Below, piece after piece: positions 1 to 7,184 of a stretch of DNA of 22,561 nt; the stretch's first letter is position 1; each line of letters begins with the position of its first letter. Made by a program: the position numbers and the translations under genes. A model generated the notes under the pieces. The model was not told where the DNA came from, ran no database searches, and saw only the letters and a list, made by a program, of their open reading frames with translations. Source of the DNA: Faecimorpha stercoravium (GTDB lineage: Bacteria; Bacillota; Clostridia; Lachnospirales; Bianqueaceae); the NCBI GenBank assembly GCA_018712555.1, contig DVGT01000011.1, forward strand, positions 1 through 22,561, read 5' to 3'.

Positions 1-50
1 TTTTTATATCTTCTAAATCGAATCATCGTCTTATTGTCATGTTCATTCCC

Positions 51-80
51 CTGTTGATCTAACATATGTTCGATCAGCAG
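51..80. promoter_or_regulatory. 30-bp near-perfect palindrome, operator-like
   Basis: The left half-site CTGTTGATCTAACAT matches the reverse complement of the right half-site at 13 of 15 positions, centred between 65 and 66, with an ACATATGT core. This is the size and symmetry expected for a dimeric repressor site. It lies beyond the terminator of the SDR gene, so it more likely belongs to a gene off the left edge. No regulator is identified. The rest of 1-120 shows no supported gene. Confidence 0.45.
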
Positions 81-120
81 GGCTTCTTTTCCCCCTTGTC
101 CAAAATCGGAATTTCCTATA

Positions 121-157
121 AAGAAATAAAAAGCAGTGTCCCTTCACGAGACACTGC
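121..157 (-). terminator. Rho-independent terminator of the SDR gene
   Basis: An 8-bp perfect stem (GCAGTGTC at 133-140 with GACACTGC at 150-157) and a 9-nt loop. Read leftward it is followed by a T-rich tail (TTTTTATTTCTT). It sits 19 nt past the stop codon of the leftward SDR gene and ends that transcript. Confidence 0.85.
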
Positions 158-176
158 CTTCTTGTCTTTCTCTTTC

Positions 177-980
177 TTACTGCGGCTGCTTGCCGATATA
201 AGCCAGGATACCGCCATCCACATACAGGATGTGGCCATTGACGAAGTTCGATGCATCGGATGCCAGGAATACAGCAGGTCCCTGCAGATCCTCTGCTTCA
301 CCCCACCGAGCGGCCGGTGTCTTTGCGATGATGAACTGATCGAACGGATGACGGCTGCCATCAGGCTGGATCTCACGCAACGGCGCGGTCTGCGGTGTCG
401 CGATGTAACCAGGGCCGATACCATTACACTGGATGTTGTACTCGCCATATTCAGAAGCAATGTTGCGAGTCAGCATCTTCAGACCGCCCTTAGCTGCTGC
501 ATAGGCAGAAACCGTCTCCCGGCCCAGCTCACTCATCATGGAGCAGATGTTGATGATCTTACCATGGCCCTTCTTGATCATGCTGGGGATCACGGCCTTA
601 GAAACGATGAAAGGCGCATTCAGATCCACGTCCACTACCTGACGGAACTGCTCCGCCGTCATGTCCAGCATGGGGATACGCTTGATGATACCTGCGTTAT
701 TCACCAGGATATCGATCACGCCAACTTCCTCTTCGATCTGCTTCACCATAGCCTGTACCGCCGTCTCATCCGTAACGTCGCATACGTAGCCATGTGCATC
801 AATACCCAGCTCCTTATAGGATGCCAGACCCTTGTCTACCAGCTCCTGCTTGATATCATTAAATACAATCGTCGCTCCAGCCTTTGCATATGCGCTGGCA
901 ATGGCAAAGCCAATGCCATAGGATGCACCTGTTACCAGAGCAATCTTACCCTCCAGGGAAAAACTCTGTGGAAATTCCAT
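177..980 (-). CDS. SDR-family oxidoreductase, gluconate 5-dehydrogenase type
   Basis: A 267-aa classical short-chain dehydrogenase, a usual length for the family. Visible motifs are the cofactor loop TGASYGIG (17-24), NNAG (94-97), Ser147 and the catalytic YxxxK pair Tyr160/Lys164. The overall pattern, including the C-terminal G-H-x-L-x-V-D-G-G segment, resembles gluconate 5-dehydrogenases and related 2-keto-gluconate or 2-deoxy-D-gluconate 3-dehydrogenases, cytosolic NAD(P)H-dependent enzymes of sugar-acid catabolism. The exact substrate cannot be read from sequence. The ATG has a GGAGG site 9 nt upstream and a promoter with an extended -10. It is monocistronic here, with a terminator directly downstream. 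Other sugar-acid genes may lie off the left edge. Confidence 0.88.
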   Translation of the reverse strand: MEFPQSFSLEGKIALVTGASYGIGFAIASAYAKAGATIVFNDIKQELVDKGLASYKELGIDAHGYVCDVTDETAVQAMVKQIEEEVGVIDILVNNAGIIKRIPMLDMTAEQFRQVVDVDLNAPFIVSKAVIPSMIKKGHGKIINICSMMSELGRETVSAYAAAKGGLKMLTRNIASEYGEYNIQCNGIGPGYIATPQTAPLREIQPDGSRHPFDQFIIAKTPAARWGEAEDLQGPAVFLASDASNFVNGHILYVDGGILAYIGKQPQ

Positions 981-1014
981 TCTGATAAACCTCCATTCAT
1001 AGAAATTTGTCTTT

Positions 1015-1035
1015 ATTATATCACACCTGACGTCA
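1015..1035 (-). promoter_or_regulatory. Promoter -10 region and TGACGTCA palindrome upstream of the SDR gene
   Basis: A perfect TATAAT (1015-1020 on the minus strand) is preceded by TGN at the extended -10 position. No good -35 lies at 17 bp, so the extended -10 probably compensates. An 8-bp palindrome, TGACGTCA (1028-1035), sits in the -10/-35 spacer, where a bound repressor would block polymerase. That role is inference. Confidence 0.55.
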
Positions 1036-1070
1036 AATTACCATGTTTTTGAAAAAAATAAAAAACTTCA

Positions 1071-2057
1071 TCATCTCTTCACAAATTCTGCCAGACTATG
1101 ACGGTTTCCTACCGGCCCCGCCTCCATCATCGAGCGTATGACCGCCTCCTCTGTGGCATCGGCCATAGCAGAAAAGGGTATGCTGATATACTCTTCATTC
1201 AGCGCACGCAGAGCGATAGTCCCGGATGATTCCTCCGAACAGATCCGTTGTGCCGTGGAAAAACCGATCACAATATCCCCACTGCCGTGCCCCCAAAAGG
1301 AACCCAGCCGCGCCAACCCCACGCCTGCACGCTTGATGATGCGCTGAAGCTGCCGGGATGTCACCGGCATATCCGTGGCTGCCACGATCATGATGGACCC
1401 TTTATCCGGTTCCGAGGATGCAAGCTTCTGCGCCAACTCCCTTCCAATGGGCTTTCCGTCTAAACGCAGATTTTCCATCTCACCGAAGTTGCTCTGTACC
1501 AGCACTCCCAGCGTATACGTCTCCTTCCCGACCTCAAACACCCGGGAAGCCGAACCGATTCCACCTTTCAGCCCAAAACAGGTGGTTCCCTTTCCGGCGC
1601 CCACATCGCCCAACGCGAAATCGACGCCTGCGCTCTCTATCGCCGCGAATACGTGCTCCTTCTCGATCACTCGTTCTGTGATCTCATTTAACGCGCTGTC
1701 ATTGCATTCTCCCACGATCGGATTGACCGAACGCAGCCTGACCCCATGGGCCTCTGCCTGACGCGCCATATATTCCACCAGCGCATCATGCACCTTGCCG
1801 ATATTCATCGTATTCGTGAGGGCGATGGGTGTTTCCAGCGTTCCCAGTTCTTCGATCTGCACCAGCCCCTGTGCCTTGCCGAAGCCATTCAGCACTGCGC
1901 TCGCCGCCACCATCTTATGTGTGAAGAGAAACGGCTCCTCCGGGGCGGGCAGAATCACCGTCACTCCGGTATGATGGCGCGGCGTGTCCACCGTATAATG
2001 TCCTACGGTAACCCCTGCCACATCGCTGATCCGGTTGCGCTCTCCCTTTCTCATCAT
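1071..2057 (-). CDS. P1-family (S58, DmpA-like) peptidase
   Basis: A 328-aa member of the N-terminal-nucleophile P1 family, which includes DmpA-type aminopeptidases and beta-peptidyl aminopeptidases. They cleave themselves before a Ser or Thr nucleophile to form alpha and beta chains. Here the expected site is in HGSGD (Ser259, self-cleavage Gly258-Ser259), followed by IGFSTAQ. QSNFG (Asn190) matches the oxyanion region, and GLKGGIGSASR (162-172) is the conserved glycine-rich segment. No signal peptide is visible, so it is probably cytoplasmic. Although the frame is open further upstream, I take ATG 2057: it overlaps the sulfatase stop as ATGA, with a GGGAG-type ribosome site. It is the last gene of the operon. 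The substrate is unknown; a small peptide or amide is likely. Confidence 0.87.
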   Translation of the reverse strand: MMRKGERNRISDVAGVTVGHYTVDTPRHHTGVTVILPAPEEPFLFTHKMVAASAVLNGFGKAQGLVQIEELGTLETPIALTNTMNIGKVHDALVEYMARQAEAHGVRLRSVNPIVGECNDSALNEITERVIEKEHVFAAIESAGVDFALGDVGAGKGTTCFGLKGGIGSASRVFEVGKETYTLGVLVQSNFGEMENLRLDGKPIGRELAQKLASSEPDKGSIMIVAATDMPVTSRQLQRIIKRAGVGLARLGSFWGHGSGDIVIGFSTAQRICSEESSGTIALRALNEEYISIPFSAMADATEEAVIRSMMEAGPVGNRHSLAEFVKR

Positions 2058-3385
2058 AGCCACTCTTCTCCCGGAAAGATTTTCAAAGCGCCCTGCTGCT
2101 CTTTCTCCGCAGGTGTGATGACGGCAGGCGCCTCTCCCGCATTTTTCATGCAGCGCAACAGCCTCTCCCGCATCACCTGGCATACCGGCTCATGCGCCGC
2201 GCTGTGGATCAGGTTATGCTGCTCCCAGGGATCGTGCTCCAGGTCATACAGAAACGTCTCCACATAATGATCCGAGCAGGAATCCTGAATCGGGTCTTTA
2301 TCTGGCGCCTCCACTGAGTATTTCCATCGTTTGGTCCTGACAGCCCGTCCCACCTGCGACTCGCTGATCTGGATAAAGATCTCCTCCGGGCCCTTCTCCT
2401 GTGGATTCCTCAATGAAGGCAGGAAGGAATGCCCCTGCATGTCCTCCGGTACCGGGATGCCGCAGGCTTCTAGGAGTGTCGGCGCGATATCCACCAGACT
2501 CACCATTTGCCTTAGGCGGCCGCCCCCTGTGAAGGGCCCGCCTGTGAGCGCCATGGGAATCCGCACCGAACTCTCATGGCAGGAACGCTTATATTCCGCA
2601 TTCCTCGTCTTGAAATGACACCCATGATCCGAGGTATACAGGACAATCGTATCCTCTGCGAGTCCCAGACTCTTCAGCGCATCCTGTACTCTGCCAAAGG
2701 CCTGATCCAACCGTTTCACCATGCCATAGTAGCCGGACAGATGCTGCCAGGCCGTACCGGAAAGTGCCCCCAGATCCGGCGGCATGTAAGAATATGCCCG
2801 ATTATAGTCCACATCCGGCGGCGGGAAGCTATCATTTGAATTCTGAAAATGCGGTTCCAGATAGGAGATAAACAGGAAGAAGGGATGCTCTTTATGGGCA
2901 TCGATATATCGAATCGCCGCATCTGTCAGCGCGTCCACCCGGTAACCCGGCAGGGTCACTTCCTGATTCTCATTATCATACACCACGGTATGATAAGCAG
3001 TCGATGTGTGTTCCAGGGAATTGGCGCCCAGCCAGTACTGGTACCCTCCCCGCTCTTCCTCCGGTACGGCGCCGCGGCCCGAACCCAGATGCCACTTGCC
3101 GATATAACCCGTATCATATCCCGCCGCATTGAAATAATCCGCCATGGTCTTATGGGCACGGCCCAGTACCCGGGCATTGCGATATGTTCCTACCGTCGTA
3201 GCGTATTTTCCGGTCTGCAGAACTCCGCGGGCAGGACAACAGACTGGCTGTGGTGTGAATGCCTCGTAGACATGCGTTCCCTCCATTGCCATCTTATCGA
3301 AGTTTGGCGTCAGCATGCATGGATTTCCATGAACGCCTGTGGTATCCCACCGCTGCTGATCCGTAAAGAAGACGACTACATTCAT
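2054..3385 (-). CDS. Cys-type sulfatase
   Basis: A 443-aa arylsulfatase-family hydrolase that removes sulfate esters. The activation motif CCPARGVLQTG begins at Cys49, which would be converted to formylglycine; in an anaerobe this is normally done by a radical-SAM maturase, not seen in this window. Metal and substrate residues visible include TDQQR (8-12), GKWHL (from 96) and YTSDHG with Asp253/His254, followed by a Lys in EYKRS. No signal peptide is seen, so a cytosolic sulfated metabolite or imported saccharide is likelier than polymeric mucin. ATG 3385 is chosen because it overlaps the ispE stop as ATGA and has AGGAG 7 nt upstream; the ATG two codons earlier abuts the Shine-Dalgarno sequence. 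It is translationally coupled to the P1 peptidase downstream. Confidence 0.88.
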   Translation of the reverse strand: MNVVVFFTDQQRWDTTGVHGNPCMLTPNFDKMAMEGTHVYEAFTPQPVCCPARGVLQTGKYATTVGTYRNARVLGRAHKTMADYFNAAGYDTGYIGKWHLGSGRGAVPEEERGGYQYWLGANSLEHTSTAYHTVVYDNENQEVTLPGYRVDALTDAAIRYIDAHKEHPFFLFISYLEPHFQNSNDSFPPPDVDYNRAYSYMPPDLGALSGTAWQHLSGYYGMVKRLDQAFGRVQDALKSLGLAEDTIVLYTSDHGCHFKTRNAEYKRSCHESSVRIPMALTGGPFTGGGRLRQMVSLVDIAPTLLEACGIPVPEDMQGHSFLPSLRNPQEKGPEEIFIQISESQVGRAVRTKRWKYSVEAPDKDPIQDSCSDHYVETFLYDLEHDPWEQHNLIHSAAHEPVCQVMRERLLRCMKNAGEAPAVITPAEKEQQGALKIFPGEEWL

Positions 3386-4308
3386 TTCCATTCTCCTCTC
3401 ATCTGATATCTTGGATTCTCCGTACAGGTGAACAACACCTGATACCGATATGGGAAGGAACTGCGCATCCGTCTATGTGCCTCCCGCGCGACTTCTTCCC
3501 GCTTGAACAACCCATATACCGTAGGGCCGCTGCCGCTCATGGAGACTGCATCCGCGCCCTCTTCCTTCATCCTGTCTTTGAGCTGCTGAATCACGGGATG
3601 CTCATGGATCACCGGCGGTTCCAACATGTTGACCATCTCCGCCTGCATCTTCGAGATATCCCGGGACTCGATCACAGCAAGCATCCGCTGTACGTCCGGC
3701 TTTCGTCCCGGCTCCCACGCGTCAAACGCCTTATAGGCCCAGGGTGTGGATACGCTGAAGTCCGGTTTCACCAGCACAATATGGGTTCTGGGAAGCGGCG
3801 GAAGCTGCTTGACTTTCTCTCCTCTTCCTGTCGCGAGGCACGTGCCCCCCATGATACAGAACGGCACATCAGAACCGATCTCCGCTCCCAGTTCCATCAG
3901 TTTTTCCGTAGAAAGGCTGAGATGAAACAGCTTATTCATCCCCCGCAGTACGGCGGCCACATCGGCACTTCCGCCTGCAAGACCTGCCGCGATGGGAATC
4001 TTTTTATGAAGACGCAGATGTACTGCCTGCTGAATGGAAAATCGTTCCTGCATCATGAGAATGGCTTTGTATGCAATATTCTTTTCATCCATCTTCAGAA
4101 ACGGGATATTGCACTCAAAGGTATTGACCGTATCCCTTCCTACAAAAAGCTCCACATCATCCCACAGACGCAGACTCTGCATGATCATCGAGACCTGATG
4201 GAACCCATCTTCCCGGGCTTCCCCCACCTCCAGCGTCAGGTTGATCTTGGCGCGGGCTTTGTTATAGACGCCCCTACCATTCGGATACCGATAATCTCTC
4301 GTTAGCAT
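3382..4308 (-). CDS. ispE: 4-diphosphocytidyl-2-C-methyl-D-erythritol kinase
   Basis: A 308-aa GHMP kinase that phosphorylates CDP-methylerythritol in the MEP isoprenoid pathway. Motifs seen are KARAKINLTLEV with catalytic Lys21, the ATP loop PIAAGLAGGSADVAA (105-119), GSDVPF with catalytic Asp147, and the C-terminal GHMP motif SMSGSGPTVYGLF. The length fits the family. ATG 4308 is preferred over an in-frame TTG at 4326 because GGGGGAAAG sits 7 nt upstream. It begins 14 nt after the hydrolase-fold gene and overlaps the sulfatase start. In Clostridia ispE is often next to unrelated housekeeping genes; being followed by a sulfatase is unusual. Confidence 0.93.
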   Translation of the reverse strand: MLTRDYRYPNGRGVYNKARAKINLTLEVGEAREDGFHQVSMIMQSLRLWDDVELFVGRDTVNTFECNIPFLKMDEKNIAYKAILMMQERFSIQQAVHLRLHKKIPIAAGLAGGSADVAAVLRGMNKLFHLSLSTEKLMELGAEIGSDVPFCIMGGTCLATGRGEKVKQLPPLPRTHIVLVKPDFSVSTPWAYKAFDAWEPGRKPDVQRMLAVIESRDISKMQAEMVNMLEPPVIHEHPVIQQLKDRMKEEGADAVSMSGSGPTVYGLFKREEVAREAHRRMRSSFPYRYQVLFTCTENPRYQMRGEWK

Positions 4309-4322
4309 GTTCTTTCCCCCTG

Positions 4323-5195
4323 TCAAACCACAGCTCTTTTTTCTTCTGCGATTTCTCGTAAGAATGCCTCTACCTGCAGCCCATACTGCACTGGATCCAC
4401 CGGCTCGGGCGTCAGATACAGCACTTTATCTCCCTGTTTCACATCGTAGAGTTCCTGTACCATCTCTTTTTTCCGATCCGATTCTCCCACAATAAACAAT
4501 ACCGGGACGGCCACCAATCCTTGACGGCGTCGCAGCGCAGCGATCGGCGAAACCTCTTTGACGCTTACGCCTACCCAGAGTCTGCTCATCCAGCCGAGAA
4601 CCCACATCACCGGGTAGGGAGGCATCTGTTTGTCCTGTTCCAGAATCATCCGCAGCCATCTTCGCAGATCGGACCAGGGAGAATCTGCGATGACAAAATC
4701 CACGCGCTCATCCAGGCAAGCATGCAAAAGCACTGTCACAGCTCCCATACCGACCCCATAAGTTCCGATACGGCAATCTTCTCCTAAGATGCGGCGTGCC
4801 TGCGTAAAGACAAGCCGCAGATCCCGATGCTCCCGATATCCGAGTGTCACCGGACGCCGCTTCTTACGGTCACATCCCCGTTGATCGACCAGTATTACAT
4901 GATATCCCTTGTGCAGGAACCACTCCGCCTGACGGCCCAATGCCATACCCGGTTCTCCGCCATCCGGCACAAGAATCACCGCCTGGCGCTGCCGGCTTGC
5001 GGCGGGAAGCACCCATATGCGCAGCTTGGAACCATCACTGGTGGTACAGGAAACGGATGTTCCCTGCGGCAGCACGGCATTCCGCTTTTTCTTCGTGATT
5101 CGAGGATAAAATAACGGGCGGCATACACCATAGGAGACAGAAGCCAGATAGAGAATCATGATCCATAAAACCAATAAAAAGGTGATGATCCACAC
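4323..5195 (-). CDS. Membrane-anchored alpha/beta-hydrolase fold protein lacking catalytic Ser and His
   Basis: A 290-aa protein: one N-terminal transmembrane helix (about 3-24), then an alpha/beta-hydrolase domain resembling the YqkD/FrsA-like group (VILVPDGG near 73-80, VDQRG near 103-107, DSPWSD 171-176, and GESD with Asp240 retained). The nucleophile elbow, normally GxSxG, reads G-V-G-M-G (147-151), so the Ser position is Gly149. The expected C-terminal His is also absent: 265-275 reads PVDPVQYGLQV. It is therefore probably not a hydrolase. I choose GTG 5195, which has AAGGAGGAG 6 nt upstream and lies downstream of the sigma-A promoter; the earlier TTG (5270) and ATG (5228) overlap the promoter itself. 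It is the first gene of the operon with ispE, the sulfatase and the P1 peptidase. Confidence 0.82.
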   Translation of the reverse strand: MWIITFLLVLWIMILYLASVSYGVCRPLFYPRITKKKRNAVLPQGTSVSCTTSDGSKLRIWVLPAASRQRQAVILVPDGGEPGMALGRQAEWFLHKGYHVILVDQRGCDRKKRRPVTLGYREHRDLRLVFTQARRILGEDCRIGTYGVGMGAVTVLLHACLDERVDFVIADSPWSDLRRWLRMILEQDKQMPPYPVMWVLGWMSRLWVGVSVKEVSPIAALRRRQGLVAVPVLFIVGESDRKKEMVQELYDVKQGDKVLYLTPEPVDPVQYGLQVEAFLREIAEEKRAVV

Positions 5196-5226
5196 CGTCC
5201 GCTCCTCCTTTTCTTTGACTATTTTC

Positions 5227-5255
5227 ATTATAATATAGTCTTTGTCATTGTGCAA
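5227..5255 (-). promoter_or_regulatory. Sigma-A promoter of the hydrolase-like/ispE/sulfatase/P1 operon
   Basis: Minus strand -35 TTGCAC (5250-5255), 17-bp spacer, consensus -10 TATAAT (5227-5232). Transcription would start about 5220, 25 nt upstream of the GTG start. It lies back-to-back with the riboswitch promoter. Confidence 0.75.
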
Positions 5256-5263
5256 GATAAATC

Positions 5264-5292
5264 TTGCCAATTCTCCTCATGCCTGCTATAAT
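5264..5292 (+). promoter_or_regulatory. Sigma-A promoter of the B12 riboswitch operon
   Basis: -35 TTGCCA (5264-5269), 17-bp spacer, consensus -10 TATAAT (5287-5292). The predicted start near 5299 is just before the riboswitch P1 strand. Confidence 0.75.
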
Positions 5293-5306
5293 AGTCAGGC
5301 ATGAAC

Positions 5307-5503
5307 GCAGCAGGCGGGAGCGGTCTTCCCGCACCTTAATAAAGGAAGCAGGTGAGAATCCTGCACGAACTCGTCGCTGTATGAGGCTATTTTGCCGTTC
5401 TTTTCCGTATGGCCTTTGCCGCAGAGGCTATCGGAATGACACCACTGGGTACATCCTGGGAAGGTGAACGGTTTTCCTCGAAGTCAGAAGACTTACCTGC
5501 TGC
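5307..5503 (+). promoter_or_regulatory. Cobalamin (adenosylcobalamin-class) riboswitch
   Basis: The closing helix P1 pairs GCAGCAGG (5307-5314) with CCTGCTGC (5496-5503). Inside are the recognisable B12-box segments: GGAAGCAGGTGAGAATCCTGC (5344-5364) followed by CTCGTCGCTGTA, then CCACTGGG, CTGGGAAGGTGAACGG and AAGTCAGAAGACTTACCTGC towards the 3' end. Binding of B12 is expected to lower expression of the downstream genes. No clear intrinsic terminator precedes the ATG. ATCCT (5525-5529) can pair with AGGAT (5564-5568), and AGGATATCCT at 5564-5573 is itself a palindrome covering the ribosome site, so control of translation initiation is the likelier mode. Confidence 0.92.
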
Positions 5504-5576
5504 ATGTAGCGGAACTGCCACGAGATCCTGGCAAGCCGTGTGTTGATGCGAAATCTATACGAAAGGATATCCTGCA

Positions 5577-5987
5577 ATGAATGAAAAAACAGTAAGTAAG
5601 AAAAAGATTGTCCTCATTGCCGGTGTTCTGGTCGTGCTGATTGCGGCGTTTGCACTGATCTTTGCACTGACAAGACCGGAGACCACACAGGGGGCGAAAA
5701 CCATCCACATTGAGGTGGTCGTATCGGATACGGATACGCGGGAGTATACGCTGCATACGGATCAGGAATACCTGCGAGGTGCGTTAGAGGAGGAAAACCT
5801 GATCTCCGGCACAGAGTCTGCAGAATATGGACTCTTCGTCACTACCGTGGACGGTATTACGGCAGATGATTCCCTGCAGCAGTGGTGGTGTTTCACTAAG
5901 GGCGGCGAAACCGTCAATACGGGGGTGGACACCACGCCGATTCAAGATGGCGATCAGTTTGAGATCACACTGACTACCGGCTATTAA
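5577..5987 (+). CDS. DUF4430 membrane-anchored protein, probable B12-capture subunit
   Basis: A 136-aa protein with a positively charged N-terminus, one transmembrane helix (about 11-31) and an extracytoplasmic DUF4430 domain (about 43-136). The domain signature is clear: YGLFVTTVDG (84-93), the QQWW segment near 101-104, Gly-rich turns and a GDQFEITLT C-terminus. DUF4430 is related to the C-terminal beta domain of intrinsic factor and transcobalamin, which covers bound cobalamin. Under a B12 riboswitch and one base before an ECF S component, it is best read as a surface cobalamin-binding partner of the transporter. No lipobox is present, so the helix is the anchor. The ribosome site AGGA (5564-5567) lies in a palindrome. 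Confidence 0.85.
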   Translation: MNEKTVSKKKIVLIAGVLVVLIAAFALIFALTRPETTQGAKTIHIEVVVSDTDTREYTLHTDQEYLRGALEEENLISGTESAEYGLFVTTVDGITADDSLQQWWCFTKGGETVNTGVDTTPIQDGDQFEITLTTGY

Positions 5988-5988
5988 G

Positions 5989-6510
5989 ATGCGCCTGTCC
6001 ATTTATGATCTGGTGATCCAAGCGCTCCTGGGCGCCATCCTTCTGGCCGTCCAGGTGGCGCTCGCGCCGCTGCCCAATATAGAGCTGGTTTCGCTGCTGT
6101 GCCTTGTCTACACCCTGGTCTATGGGAAAAAAGCCCTGCTGTCGATCTATACCTTCGTCCTCTTAGAGGGGCTTGTCTACGGATTTGGGCTATGGTGGGT
6201 CATGTACCTCTATGTATGGGCGATTCTGTGGGGTATCGTCATGCTGCTGCGCCGTAACCGTTCCGTGATCCTATGGTGCCTTGTGCTGGGGCTCTATGGT
6301 CTGTTTTTCGGCGCGCTCTGCGCCATTCCCTATCTCTTTGCGGGCGGAGTGGGCGCCGCGCTGTCCTGGTGGATCAGCGGCATCCCTTTCGACATCGCGC
6401 ACTGTCTGGGAAACGCGGTCTCTGTGCTGGTGTTATATAACCCCCTATACTATCTGATGAAAAAATTGGCGGACTTTCAGCGCCGCCGAGAAAGGTTGCG
6501 ATCGAAATGA
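5989..6510 (+). CDS. ECF transporter S component, probably cobalamin-specific
   Basis: A 173-aa integral membrane protein with five or six hydrophobic helices, the size of ECF S components, and the family-like GIPFDIAHCLGN segment (131-142) in the last helices. S components bind the vitamin and dock on a shared EcfAA'T energising module, not encoded here. Specificity for B12 (as in CbrT-type proteins) is inferred from the cobalamin riboswitch and the DUF4430 partner. The ATG follows the previous stop by one base, and its own ribosome site is weak, so translation is probably coupled. It ends in an Arg/Lys-rich cytoplasmic tail and overlaps the next gene as ATGA. Confidence 0.85.
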   Translation: MRLSIYDLVIQALLGAILLAVQVALAPLPNIELVSLLCLVYTLVYGKKALLSIYTFVLLEGLVYGFGLWWVMYLYVWAILWGIVMLLRRNRSVILWCLVLGLYGLFFGALCAIPYLFAGGVGAALSWWISGIPFDIAHCLGNAVSVLVLYNPLYYLMKKLADFQRRRERLRSK

Positions 6511-6956
6511 GTGTATACGGAGATCGGGCTAAGGCCCTCTTCGAACGTGGCTATAATTGTTCACAATCCGTCGTTCTGGCCTTCTGTGAACCCTTAGGAC
6601 TTGACATGGAGACAATGGCCCGGCTTGCCTCCTCCTTTGGTGGTGGGATGGGTCGGCTGCGCGAAGTCTGCGGAGCCGTCAGCGGTATGCTGATGATCGT
6701 CGGACTGGCCAAGGGCTATAGTTCGCCGGATGACCGGGAGGGTAAGATTCAACAATACGCCCGGGTACAGGAACTCGCCGCTGCCTTTCAAAAGGACCAC
6801 GGCAGCATCATCTGCCGGGATCTTCTGGGGCTTTCTGTCCATTCCGAGGCGCCGATACCGGAGGAACGTACGCCGGAGTATTACCAGAGTCGCCCCTGTG
6901 GGGAGCTGATTCGTCACGCAGCAGAATTGACTGCGCGAGAACTCGGTCTTTCCTGA
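6507..6956 (+). CDS. C_GCAxxG_C_C family protein (variant)
   Basis: A 149-aa protein matching the pattern of the C_GCAxxG_C_C family (PF09719), cysteine-rich proteins of unproven, probably redox or metal-related function. Cysteines are at 18, 27, 55, 103 and 131, in keeping with the spaced-Cys layout, and SSFGGGMGR (42-50) plus LREVCGAVSG (51-60) are typical. The central motif is CGAVSG, with Val in place of the usual Ala/Cys. Start codon overlap (ATGA at 6507-6510) places it in the riboswitch operon. A link to corrinoid reduction is possible but only inferred from context. Confidence 0.8.
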   Translation: MSVYGDRAKALFERGYNCSQSVVLAFCEPLGLDMETMARLASSFGGGMGRLREVCGAVSGMLMIVGLAKGYSSPDDREGKIQQYARVQELAAAFQKDHGSIICRDLLGLSVHSEAPIPEERTPEYYQSRPCGELIRHAAELTARELGLS

Positions 6957-6972
6957 TTTTTGAGAAAACCCC

Positions 6973-7001
6973 TTGACAAGACTTTCCGTCATGGGTATAA
7001 T
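6973..7001 (+). promoter_or_regulatory. Consensus sigma-A promoter of tRNA-Ser
   Basis: Perfect TTGACA (6973-6978), 17-bp spacer, perfect TATAAT (6996-7001). This is the strength expected of a stable-RNA promoter. A 6-bp hairpin (CGAGGG 7014-7019 with CCCTCG 7026-7031) lies in the short leader just before the mature tRNA 5' end. Confidence 0.9.
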
Positions 7002-7034
7002 TATGAATTGTCGCGAGGGTGTAATCCCTCGAAG

Positions 7035-7120
7035 GGAGAGGTGTCCGAGTGGTTTATGGAGCTGGTCTTGAAAACCAGTGACTCCGCAAGGGGCCGTGGG
7101 TTCGAATCCTACCCTCTCCG
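7035..7120 (+). tRNA. tRNA-Ser(UGA)
   Basis: An 86-nt class II tRNA. The acceptor stem pairs GGAGAGG (7035-7041) with CCTCTCC (7113-7119), with discriminator G7120. The anticodon stem CTGGT/ACCAG encloses loop CTTGAAA with anticodon TGA (7069-7071), which reads UCA and related serine codons. The T loop is GTTCGAATC, and a long variable arm typical of tRNA-Ser is present. The 3' CCA is not encoded. It has its own promoter and terminator, so it is an independent unit. Confidence 0.96.
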
Positions 7121-7127
7121 TTTCTCG

Positions 7128-7159
7128 GGGGAACCGCCAGATCGCGGTTCCCCTTTTTT
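7128..7159 (+). terminator. Rho-independent terminator of tRNA-Ser
   Basis: Perfect 10-bp stem (7128-7137 with 7144-7153; GGGGAACCGC/GCGGTTCCCC), 6-nt loop, six T residues. Confidence 0.95.
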
Positions 7160-7184
7160 ATTTCATACTTAGGAGGTTGTTCCC

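Noticed and set aside
1..50. Possible leftward partial gene start near the left edge (ATG then basic codons)
   Set aside because: Fewer than ten codons are visible and no good Shine-Dalgarno precedes the ATG.
66..1052. Long rightward open frame (328 codons)
   Set aside because: It runs antisense to the clear SDR gene, and its translation is His/Cys/Arg-rich with no domain; a shadow frame.
2058..2183. N-terminal extension of the P1 peptidase
   Set aside because: It lies within the sulfatase coding region and has no family similarity; the ATGA start at 2057 is better supported.
3475..4305. Rightward frame of 276 codons
   Set aside because: Antisense to ispE, which is complete with all GHMP motifs.
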